Below are positions 12,306 to 24,300 of a DNA stretch of 64,000 nucleotides, in pieces. Source of the DNA: Brachycybe producta (taxonomy: Eukaryota; Arthropoda; Diplopoda; Playtdesmida; Andrognathidae). The stretch lies in assembly GCA_036925085.1 (NCBI GenBank), contig JAUPFP010000030.1, positions 1,426,001-1,490,000 on the forward strand. The letters run 5' to 3'. Under the pieces are notes generated by a model. It was not told where the DNA came from. It ran no database searches and saw only the letters and a program-made list of their open reading frames with translations. Position numbers and translations under genes: made by a program. Within the stretch, counting starts at the first letter, position 1; each line of letters begins with the position of its first letter.

Positions 12306-15300
12306 ATGTCAAATAAGATGAAAGTCGCACTTCTCTCAACTATTTTCTTGCTGACAGTCACTTTAGCCCTGATTACAGCTGTTGCTTCATCATCATCATC
12401 ATCATCTGAAAATAATAATGATCAAGATCAAATAATAATGGAAAATAATAATCAAGATGATGATGATGATGATAATGAAGACATGAGTGCCAATGGAAAA
12501 CGTAAAGGTCCAATGTTAACCATGCAAATTCCAGGAACACCGGTAAGGAAAATTTATTGCATTTTGAAATTCTGAAAATAACTGACATTGCATTTTGAAT
12601 TTACGAAAATAAGTGTCATTGCATTTTGAGCCTTTTCATTGTAAATTTCTTATAAATTAAAAGTTCGACCTTTGACAATTAGTGAAGTAGAAGAAAAAAA
12701 TTGATTATTTTCTGATAAATGAAAACTTCTTTAAAAATCACTCACAATCATACAAATTAAAAGTTGAAAGTTGTACTTTCAGACAAGATTAAGAAAAGAT
12801 GCTAAAAGCTTTTAGAGTCATTCTAATAAACCACCAAAATTGAGGGTTTAAAAAAGTGTCCCAAAGGCGCCCAAACAATTAGCACAGTCAAAAATATTAA
12901 TCTTAAAGGCTGAAAGGTTTCTTTTCCTATAAAACCAACTAAAAAAAAGTGTGTTGTCCTGTTTCATTTTAGAATATATTTTTTAAAATGTAAAATTGTT
13001 TAAATTATTTATTCAAGAAGATAAAAATCTCTTTCTCTGCGGAGGAGGAATTGTCATACAGTAGAATAATAATAATAATAGTAGTAATAATCCTAGCTTG
13101 GTGCCCTTATTTCAATAGGACCAAAGGTTTGTTTGATGCAGGTGGATCTTATGACTTGCAGGTGCAGTTTGGTGGTCAGTGGTGGTCAGTTGTTCAGAAA
13201 AGGACAGTGGTTCATTAGAGAAGATTAGCACAAAGTGTGAATGGGAGATCTCTGGATGCAACTGTCCTGCATTAGGTCTGGGGTGGGGGTGGTGGCCCAG
13301 CCTTTCTTGACCATGTCATAAAAAGAAGTAGAAACAAACACGTGGGCCAAGGGGACAAAACCCTCCTACTCTTTATCCTCTTTTCTCTCTCTCTCTCTCC
13401 CCCCCCATTTTGAATGTTCTTATCCCACACCTCATTTTCTTTTCTTCAATGGGCCACAACTACATAATTCCAAGCAAAAAAAAAAGAGGAACAATAAAAG
13501 TTGACTAATCCGCAAAACACACACATTGACATGAACACAAATTCACCTTCACTAAAGTAATAACAATTTCTTTGTAATAATATTATTAAAGTATCAATTA
13601 ATAATAATGGTGATGTTATTTTTTTAAATAAGCAAGGCAATTGCGAAATATGCAAATTAAGAAGAAACAATGGAAATGCAACGCTGATTAATATGCAATT
13701 CAGGAGCAAAAACTAAGGAATAGTTGAAAGTGTGTTAGAAACTAGAATGGTACCTGAATCACCTGAATCAGTATTTCGAATTTTTATATTAATATCTTTT
13801 AAAACAGATCTATCAAAATGACATAAAAAGCCTTAAAAGATCCTTCTATCCTTCTAGTTTTTTAAAACAGTTTAAAGTTTCTCGTAATTTTGCTCCTGAA
13901 AAACAAAATAATCAGAGTTTAAAGGGCACTAGTGCTTTCAGACCATAAAAACTTTAAAGTGCTTTAGAAACTAGAACAGCAGAGCGCATTTTCGTGTTTG
14001 ACATCTTTTAAAATAAACTTTTAATGGTAGTTTCTATTTTTCCTTTTTCGCTTTAAGTTGGTTCAAAAATCGAAAAACGTCCTCTTGAAAATGTTCACAA
14101 AGTTTCTTCTACTTTCTAAACCACTTTCATGTTTATATTACAAATGTCTTCAGAGTGTTCAGAGTTCTAATGGCGTTTTGACATGAAATTTCAATTTCTT
14201 TTCCAGGTAAGAAGGTTGATAGATCCACACGGAACCTGGTTGGCCTTTATGAGGCATTCGGAAAGAACAAACCGACAACACCGTGCTAAGAATGCACGAA
14301 AAACAAAACAGTTGGTAAAACAAAGTGAAATAACTTTAAATTCCATTGTTTACTTAATATATGAGAATTATAATATATAAAATTATGACTTTTGTTTAGA
14401 ATGCTTTGAGAGGTCCAACTGGCCCTCAGGGTCCTAGAGGGCCACCTGGACCACCGGGTGCAGAAATTACTATGGATGTCATTCTCAATGAATTCCGTCA
14501 AATGGTCAGAGGTATGAAAGAATTTTAAGAGAATTTTGAAAGTAGATAATTATTTATTGTGCCAAATGTGAGCTTTTGACATCAACCAATATTTTATTAC
14601 CAACCTTTAGATGACATTTTCTACTTTTCGTTTCTTCTCTGAGCAGTATGGCACCTGCACAGAGAAGATCCGAGCTGTAGAGAGAGCTGGATGGAGATAG
14701 ATTGTAGTCACTCTTCTGCATGGGGGTGAAATCAATGCAGGAGAGTGGCGGCCATCTCTCTCTCTTCCGGTTGATGCTGATATACATCTTCTCCATCGGT
14801 ATTCCGACTAGAGAAGATGTTGTAGCTGCTGAGAATCGTATAGCTCCTGCCCTATGAAACCTCCGGCCTCTGAAGAGAAGTTATTAGCATAAAGACATAG
14901 AGACAACGCTACTTCTTATTACAACACTTTTATTCATTCCTTGTAAGAAGTACAGATACAAGGGTGAATAGTAAAATACTAACTGGAAATCCTCAGGCCC
15001 ATGATTTGGAATGTATCGCAAAAACAGGCAAAGGAAAGAACTGAGGAACAAAGAGGAACATGGTCCTTTTATACCTTGGACCTGTGTACACCTGCGAGGT
15101 GTAACCAGGTCCAAGTGACCATGGTCCTTTATGTATCAATCCGCCACTTGGGCATGAGTCAGAAAGGTGAGTCAGAGAGGAGGGAGGGACGGTTGAGAGT
15201 TGTTTACCCCCCAGGCTATGGTTTTGGCGGGATCACGATTTACAGGGTGTTACATACCCTCCAACTTTGCTTGGAGTACGTCCTCGTACTCCAGCCAAGG

Positions 15301-18300
15301 GTGGAAGGTTTTCAAGTTACGCAGCGGGGAGACATGGGTGGCTGAGGACTTACCGTGTACAGAGGTGGTTATGGAAAGGCACTGGCACCAAAGTGTCAGC
15401 GCCCTTTGAAAATACAAATTCTGAAAATAAAAAGGCAAACACAATTAATACTCGCTGGGTGGCGAGTTCCTATGGAAATTTACACGAAATACTTATTTAT
15501 ACATAAAGCGGTTATAACAGAATTCTTTTCTCTTTTTTTTTTTTATATTTTTCGAGCTCACCACCCCAATTGGCGGTGGCCACACGGTTTTCTAATCTAT
15601 ACCCACGTTGGTTGATTGCATGCACATGTACATGCAGAAACATATCCGTGAAGTGCTTGTAGGGGGTCTGACGGTGAGTGGAGGAGGTGGCTCCGCAGCC
15701 AGGGATGATAAGATTCCCAGGCGGCGACGATCCATCCGTTGTCGAAGCCCCGGAGACTTTCCATGAAACTTCGGTGGACGGTGGCGTCGGCGGTGATCAG
15801 TCGGGCCGGTGGTTGCCCGGTGAGGACACCGTAAACGGCGTCCCACAGGATGGCGGCCTGGTAAGTGGCGCGGGTCCTCCAAACGATCATTCGGGCAATG
15901 CTGTATGCTCCGTTAAGTGGAACTCCCAGGAGACTGTTAAAGAAAGCCTGCTGAAGGGCGCCCAATGCTGGAGTGATGGGCTGCTCGGCAAACTGGTATA
16001 TTTCGATGTACCGGGTGGACGGAATTACGACGGCCATAGAGAGTTGCAGGTAGTATGACATTCCTACAACGTAGCGCCCTTCCTCCGGTATGTAGAGGCG
16101 CGGAAATCCCTCCATCAGGTCATAATGACCGATGTAATAGGTGTTCGCGGGCCGCACCTGTCGTTGCCAGAGTGCCCAGCAATTATTTAGCAATCTTTCA
16201 CATCGTGCTTCCTGACGAAGCGGTCGATATACCGGTAGTCTCCTGGTAGTGACTGTTGGTATGCGAAAAGGTTGTGTCACTTGCGGCAAAGTTAGTACGG
16301 GGGTTGCTGAGGCTGCGGCGATATGGCGAGACGAGGCAGTTGATGTCGTTAGGTCGACGGCGCACGTTGTGTCGTCCCCGACTTCCTCGATGCCGAGTTG
16401 CTGCGTTGTTGTGTCATCCGAGTCCGTCCTAGTAGATGGGTCAGGGATGGCATCGTCCTGGCTTCCCGTTGTTTCGTTGCACTGTGACATCCTTGTTTTT
16501 CCAGAATTGTTTCCGAAGTGCTGGTGACCAGCCTGGCGTTGGCTATATACTTGTGTTTCCCGACTTCCCCATCGAGGTGTGAAATTCCAGGGTCCCATGG
16601 AAATCGTATAATTCCACGAAGCTGGCTGGAACTCCAATAAGCCACCCAATTTGTTTGTTATTGGAGGCCCGCGGGGTGTCGGTTTCTGAGTATTAAACGC
16701 CGTTCTTCCACTGTTGTTTGTTATTGTTGTCAGACGACCTGGTCCCCAAACGCAGTGTACGAGAATTTCCCTATTGGAATCAGATTCGAGTGGTGAAATG
16801 TGAGCAGGGGTGTGTGAATGTTTGTGGTCACACACGTTGTTGTTTGTTTATATTGGTGTGTGTCAGCAAGTGACCAATGTGATGATATAAACAACCGAAA
16901 GAAAAAAGTTTAGGTTGTGTGGGTTGTTGATAGGGTTATTGGTTTATTGTGGTGAGGAGGTAGGTTCCTCTTGTTGTGGGGAGCTGGATTTGTCTTCCCC
17001 CTCCAACCCTTGAACAACTGTCCTCAGTTGTTTTGGCTTGATATGTACAATGTTCACCGTGTCTCGAATCAATCTTCCAAACGTATCTTCGTGCTCCAGC
17101 TCGAGCACCGTGTCGCTGATGATTTTGGTTACCGTGTAACCATCCCTGTACGAGTAACGTAGTTTCTTGGTCTCATCAGGCACGATGCGTTGGTCTCGAA
17201 CGAGTACTGGGTCTCCGATTTTATACGTGTGTGGAGTTTTTCGTCTTGCGTCATAGTACTTCTTCTGTCGCAAATGGGCCTCGTGCAGGTTGGCCCTTGC
17301 GATCTCGACCTCTTCCGTGGCAACCACAGAAGGTGCTGCAGGGTTTGAATCCATAACCTTCGGTAGGAGAGGTGCCCGATTGTCGATTCGTAGTCGGGCC
17401 TCTCTTCCAAACATTAAGCGGTATGGCGAGAACTTCGTTGACGTATGGGTCGCGGTGTTGTAAGCGAAGGTGGCGGCTTGGAGATGGAAATACCAATCCC
17501 GCTGTCCTTTTTCAGGCGTCAGGAGTCTCTTGACGGTCTGCATTATAGTTTTGTTGGTCCTTTCCGCAAGACCGTCTCCTTGCGGAAAGTACGCTGTCGT
17601 GGTGGCGTGCTTTATTCCCAGCTCGTCACACAGCGCTTGTGTGTCTTTAGCTGTAAAAGGTGTTCCCCGGTCGGTGATTATCCTCCTGGGCATCCCGATA
17701 AGATACACGATCGTATCTTGGAGGAAATTCTTAGTTGTTTTGGCCGACTGGCTGTGCACAGCTCGTGCGAAACAGAATCTGGTGGCGTAATCCACTGCCA
17801 GGATGATGTGCTTGACACCACCCAGTGATTTTGGCAGGGGACCGATGTAATCGATTCCCCAGCATTCACCTGGGTCTCCAATTTCCATTTCATGGAGGAA
17901 CCCGGGCAGCTTGGACTGTGGTGTCTTGCACTTTTGGCATATCTCGCACGTGCGCACATACTCGATGGTATCCTGCTTCCAGGTTGGCCAAAAGAACCGT
18001 TGGCACACCTTTTCTAATGTCTTATCCTGGCCGAAATGTCCGGCTTCAGGGCTATCGTGTAAAAGTCTCAGAACTTCGGGTACCAGATGTTTGGGTACCA
18101 CCGTCACGAGCTTGGGTGTTATGCTGCCCTGGTAGACAAGGGCACACAAAACCTCGTCTATGATGACATAGGTATGGTGAAGCTCGGTACTTGGATTGTT
18201 GCGAAGTTCGGTCTTAATCTGTGTCACGTTCGGGTCTCTTGTTTGTTCAACCGACCAATCCCAACGCAAAGTGACTGCGTAAACCACGCTGTCGTCGAGG

Positions 18301-21300
18301 TCATCTGGGGTAGCCTGCAGCTTCCAGTCTTCAGGAACGTCCACCGGACTCCGTGAAATGCAATCTGCATCCACGTGAGTGATGCCGGCTTTGTAGACTA
18401 CAGTGTAGTCGTATTCCTGGAGCAGTAGCTGCCAGCGACCCAGGCGTCCTTGGAGTCGCTGTGCGGTTTTTAAGTAGCACAGTGCATGATGGTCGGTGAC
18501 GATGACAAAGGCTTTGTTAAAGAGATAAGGTCTAAACTTGACGATGCCGTACACCACTGCGAGGCACTCTTTATCTGTTGTTGAATAGTTTAATTCGGCG
18601 TCTCGGAGCACTCGAGAGACACCACCCAGGATCTGCAGTTCCTTAGATGGTGACTGTTGGTAGAGGATAGCTCCGATGCCGTAAGCAGAGGCGTCGGTGT
18701 GCATTTTGATTTCGGCATCTGGGTCGTAAATGGCCAATATTGGCGCGGTGACAAGTTTAGTCTTTAACAGAGTGAATGCTGCTTCTCTGTCGATCGTCCA
18801 TAAAAAGGGCAGCCCCTTTTTGGTCATATCCGTGAGTGGTTTAGCGATGTGGGCAAAGTTAACAATAAATCGCCGGTAGAAACCGGCCATGCCCAGAAAT
18901 CGCTTCACCTCCTTGACATTAGTAGGCGCCACTAAGTCGGAGATGGCAACCACTTTCCTCGGGTCTGGACGCACTCCCTCTTTGGAGATGATGTGTCCCA
19001 GGTAGAGGACTTCGTCGTAGCCGAAGAAGCTCTTTTCGGGGTGAAGCTTCAACCCCGCCTCTCTTAGGAGTCCTAGGACGCAGTCCAACCTTTCCAAAAA
19101 CTGTTCAAAAGTCGCGCCGAATACGATGATGTCGTCTAAGTAGACTAGACAAGTCTCCCATTTGTGGCCAGCCAAAAGGATATCCAGGGCGCGCTGCATA
19201 GTTGCAGGAGCGTTACGCAGACCGAAGGGCATCCGATTGAATTCGAACAGCCCACCGGGTGTGATGAACGCGGTCTTCTCCCTATCCTCTTTGGCGACCT
19301 CAAATTGCCAATAGCCGGAGATCATGTCGAGGGTCGCGAAGATTCTCGACCCCCGAAGCGAGTCTAAAGCATCATCGATTCGGGGTAGTGGGTAATTGTC
19401 TGGTTTGGTGATATCGTTCAGGCGTCTATAGTCAACGCAGAAACGCCACTGTCCATCCTTCTTCTTCACCAGGACTACTGCTGAAGCATAAGGAGACTTG
19501 GATGCGCTGGCTACTCCGGATTTGAGCATTTCCTCAACTGTCTTCCGGATGATCTCCCGCTGCTCGGGGCCACTCCTTCGGAGGGGCTCCCGCACGGGTG
19601 CATGATCGCCAGTATCAATTCGGTGTTCCGTGAGGTTGGTACATCCAAGTTCCGACGTTTCTAGCGCGAAGACATCTCGATAGGATCTCAAAAGATCCAT
19701 TAGAATGCGCCTCTGGCCATTACGCAATCGAGGCCCGAGTTGCATTGCTTCATCGAATTTAGCGCCTGACTCTTTTGTCATGATCGGGTCAGCGTTTGAA
19801 GTGGTCTTTACTTCAACCGTTTCGAAGCAGTAGTCTTTTTGTACATGGGCTATCACTTCGCCGGAGGCCAGGGTCAATGGCCCCATAGTGGTGTTCAGGA
19901 CCTCGACTAGGAAGCTGTTGCTGTTACGGCCTTGCATAATACCGGGGGCCACCCAGACCCCCCTCGAGGCACGTAGCTTCTCGTCAGGAGAGACCACGAA
20001 AAGATCCTGATTTGTGAGGATCCCAGAGGCCTCTACCTCCACTAGTGTTGTTCCATGGCCAGTGAGCTGCGTTAGCCCTTTGACTACTAGGTATTCGCTC
20101 GGTTGCTGCATAAGCTTTACTTCAATGGGAGCGGTGTCCGACTCCCCAAGAGTGGCTGGCGTGATTTCTTCCAGAGCACTCTTGACGTACGCCTGAATAC
20201 TCTGCCTTCGGAGTGCTGATTCAAAGAGGTCGTCCTCTAAGTAGACTTTATTGGTCTGCATAGACACAAGGAGCTTCAGTGCCCTACCCAGGTCTCGGCC
20301 TAAGATGGCGTCGGGTGGGCCAGTGATAACCAGCAGGCGGCCCGTGGCAGATTGTTTGGCAATTTCCACAGTAGCGGAGACTTGCCCTGCCACGGCGATG
20401 GTGTTTCCTCCAACTCCCTCAATCCTTGGCGGATGAGCCATAGGCTTGATGTTGAGTTGGAGCTGCTTGGCAAGTGCCTTGGATATTACGCTACCATGAG
20501 CTCCGGTGTCTACGAGCATGCGGACCTCTTTGCCATTGATGGTGACAGTGATTTTCGGACTGTCATCACTGACACTATGATCTCCGATCTCTTGAGGCAT
20601 GCAAGTATTCTTCAGTTGTCTATATAGGTCTTTCAGCATCCGGCGGCAACAAGGGCGCCCTTGGAGTGAAGCCCCACCACCTGGAGCCAAGATGGCGACC
20701 ACCTCATTGGCGGTGCAACCCAAGGTGGCGGTGGCGAGGTTAATGACCTCAAGGGTACCATGCCAGGTAGTTAGGTCATCCATTCCCCAAGTTAACTCCG
20801 GGATGTAGTCGACCATCATTATTGGCATGCCGGCCGGTGCTCTGTCATAATTGGTTGTCTCAGGAGGCATGTCCGGTACCATGACCACACTACGGTGGTC
20901 CGTAACGGAGGCCTCCCTTGTGAAATCATAGGTCGGGTGCGCGTACTGATGTTCTGTACGCTCATAGTTTGTATAGCGCGGTACATTGTACGCGCGCTCT
21001 TCAGGTATCGCATATGGACCTGGTACATGTCGTCTGTAGTATGAATCGTAGCAGGACTCGTACTGCTCTCGGTGCCCGACAGCGTACGGCGGAGAGTTGT
21101 CTGACTCGCTACGATCTTGGCGATATTGTGGTGTTGTAGTACCTGTAGTCGGTGGTGGTGGCACAGGCGGCGGTTGGGTGTCATTATGAATAATCATCAT
21201 GTGAGTGATCTGTATTTTTAGTTCATTAAGTTGATGCATGATGGTGTTGAGTTTGCAACCATCACACGACTGGGTAGGAAGTGGATCTGGTAGTAGCGGA

Positions 21301-24300
21301 GGTCGCTCCTGTTGATATCTGGAGTAACATGTGGACGACATTAGGCGTCGAAATGTACTATTGTTTGTGGACCGAGCCGTGCGCCGTGTAGACTGTTGAT
21401 GCACATCATTACTTTGGGTGCCGCCACTTCGTGGCACCCACCAGGTCCCAGGTTGAATAACTGGATCCATGGTGGGTCCGAGTGGGACAGCCACACGTGA
21501 TGATGCGGCGTATTGTGTATCGTATGTCTGTGATGTTGCATAGGCCCTCCACAATGCTGATGGATATATGCTTCCCCTGGAGTGCAGAAGAGCTCTCCGG
21601 GCGGTCCCAGTTAATCGTGGGTGAGCATCCATTGTGTTAAGGCTTGTGCAACACGTAGTGGTCAATGTAAGTCGGTGTGTTGTAGGTTCGGCCGTTGATC
21701 TCGCTGTAGATCGCAGTCTTTTCGTCGGCAACCGACACTATCGTACCCTTATACACTGAGTGACGATAGTTTACCTACGTTTAATAAAGATGGTATCGTT
21801 GTTTAAGTGGCTGTGTTGGTGTTGGCGTTGTCCTTCAGTTGGGCATGACGATCCCAACTGGTACAGTGTGTTTGTAAATTCTTTATTGAGTATCAATTTG
21901 GGTAAGATCTCTCTCTACACGTGGTATTTGGTGACCACGTGGAGGTTATAAGAATCCCCAAAAGTTTCAATGAAGGAACTACAGATGTACAATGCAATTG
22001 CGAGCGTGGTGCACCACCCAATCGAAATTGCACTGTGGAAAGTGAATTAGAAATTAAAGTGTATTGCAGTTGCCTGAAGAAGAGGCAAGCAATATGAAGA
22101 GTAAAGCTAGAGCGCGGTGCCCGCACTTTTAGTTTTACTTGGAAACAAGAATGAAGAGTGTGTGTGTAAAGAACACACAAAGAACAAAAAGTTCAAGATG
22201 GCTGAACTTTTTTAAAGGAACAAACAAAGGAGAAGTTCAAGATGGCTGAACTCTCCAAAGAAGCAAGAAAAGAAAGCTGTTTTACTTTGGAAGTTTAAAA
22301 CTTAGGTGCGGTGCCCGCACATCAAAAGTTTTAATTTAGTTTTATTAAAACAGTAAAACAGTGTAGAAATTGAAGTGTGTTCAACAAGCTAAATGCTTGG
22401 TGAACCAGAAGAAATGTTCAGGCTGAAGAAATTTTGAGTCCTCACTGCTGGATGGCTCTGGATGAAAAAGACAGAGTCAGTGCCCAGTGAGGGACTATGT
22501 TGAGTAGAATGAAGAAGTCCGTAGGTGGCGCTGAGGTGGCCACTTCCGGTTCAGTTTATTGCAATGTCCAAAAATTGATGATTGAAAAGTTCCTCCGGGG
22601 CACGTTTTTATGGTGGCCAGGAGAAAGACACAAAAAGAGAGAAAATTCAAAGAAAAAGAGAAGTTTTCTCTAACAAGAGGAACTCCGCCAGGGGGCGCGT
22701 GAGTGCAACCCTCTGGAAGGGAAGAGAAGAGAAGAGAACACAAAAAGATGAGAGAAGGTACAACAATGAGTCACATGGAGCGAAAAACCGCTCCGTTGGC
22801 GCTTTTTGAAGAGTGTCCGGTCGATCCAAGATGGCGGCCGGGCTTCAGTGCTGTCCAATGGAGAAAGTTCATGTGATGATGCATTGAGGTGATGATGATG
22901 AAGAAATTGAAGAACATGACTTGGGACATAGAGGGTCCCAAGGGAAACACAAGTGTAAAAACAAAGAACAAAGAAAAGGGGGGACAAGAAAGTCCCACGT
23001 GGCTAGAAAAAGTGTGTTTTAAGCTTGTAAGCCCCCTAACAATGAAATAGAGCTAGGGAGAATCTTGCTTGAAAATTAAAGATGAAGAGTGAAGATAATA
23101 GGACATTTTAAAAGACACACACGTCCTTTAAAAGCCTATTAATAGATGAATAGATTAGTAGATGAGATTTGTTTGCTCATCTCATAATGAGACTGCAAAC
23201 TCCTCTCGGAGAGTAAGAAGAATTTGTTTAAAGTGTTGCCCACGTGGTGTGGGTTTCACTTTGAAAATTAAAGAAGAGTGAAGGTGACAGTGGGTGATTG
23301 TAATGGAAACATGAAATACAAAAACACGGACGGAAACACGTGTGTCCAAACGGTTGTCCACTTTCCGAGTGCTAAGCGGTCAGCAGACAAAAGTTCGTTC
23401 CCACGTGTCTCTAAGGACAGGACACAGAATCGCGCGGTCGACACGTGGTGTGTGTAGCCACAAGTCTCTTTCGCGATTCCACAAAAACGGTACCATGCGG
23501 TTGGCTTTGACGTGATCGAGGGCCTCCATACATGATCCCAACATAAAAAGGCGCCACGCGGTTGGCTTTGACGCTATCGAGGGCCTCCATACGTGGTTCC
23601 AACACAAAGGACGCCGCGCGGTTGGCTTTGACGTGATCGAGGGCCTCCATACGCGGTTTTACAAAGGCGCCACGTGGTCGACTTTGACGCTATCGAGGGT
23701 CTCCACACGTGGTTCCAACACAAAGGACGCCGCGCGGTTGACTTTGACGTGATCGAGGGTCTCCATACGCGGTTTTACAGACAGGCGCCACGCGGTTGAC
23801 TTTGACGCTATCGAGGGTCTCCATACGTGGCTCCAACATAGAAAGGACGGACGAAGCCTCGTGAGGCACAATCACGAGACTTAGGACAAAGGACGGCTTC
23901 TGTTTACAGGTCGGAGAAGGCAGATGGAGCTATACCCCGCACCTCCACCAAATGTGAGCTTTTGACATCAACCAATATTTTATTACCAACCTTTAGATGA
24001 CATTTTCTACTTTTCGTTTCTTCTCTGAGCAGTATGGCACCTGCACAGAGAAGATCCGAGCTGTAGAGAGAGCTGGATGGAGATAGATTGTAGTCACTCT
24101 TCTGCATGGGGGTGAAATCAATGCAGGAGAGTGGCGGCCATCTCTCTCTCTTCCGGTTGATGCTGATATACATCTTCTCCATCGGTATTCCGACTAGAGA
24201 AGATGTTGTAGCTGCTGAGAATCGTATAGCTCCTGCCCTATGAAACCTCCGGCCTCTGAAGAGAAGTTATTAGCATAAAGACATAGAGACAACGCTACTT

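Noticed and set aside
12373-12588. Minus-strand frame rich in His and Met
   Set aside because: It is the complement of the acidic low-complexity part of exon 1 of the C1QTNF12-like gene.
15678-16527. Plus-strand frames across the retroelement 3' region
   Set aside because: They mirror the minus-strand 412-residue frame and carry no recognisable domain.
15597-16835. Envelope gene making the element an errantivirus-like retrovirus
   Set aside because: No signal peptide, cleavage site or transmembrane helix is visible.
23498-23850. CRISPR-like array
   Set aside because: Units are contiguous diverged tandem repeats without spacers, inside a eukaryotic retrotransposon.
23380-23875. Small frames with repeated ALDSVK/TLDHVK motifs
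   Set aside because: They come from the leader minisatellite; unit lengths that are not multiples of three break any long frame.
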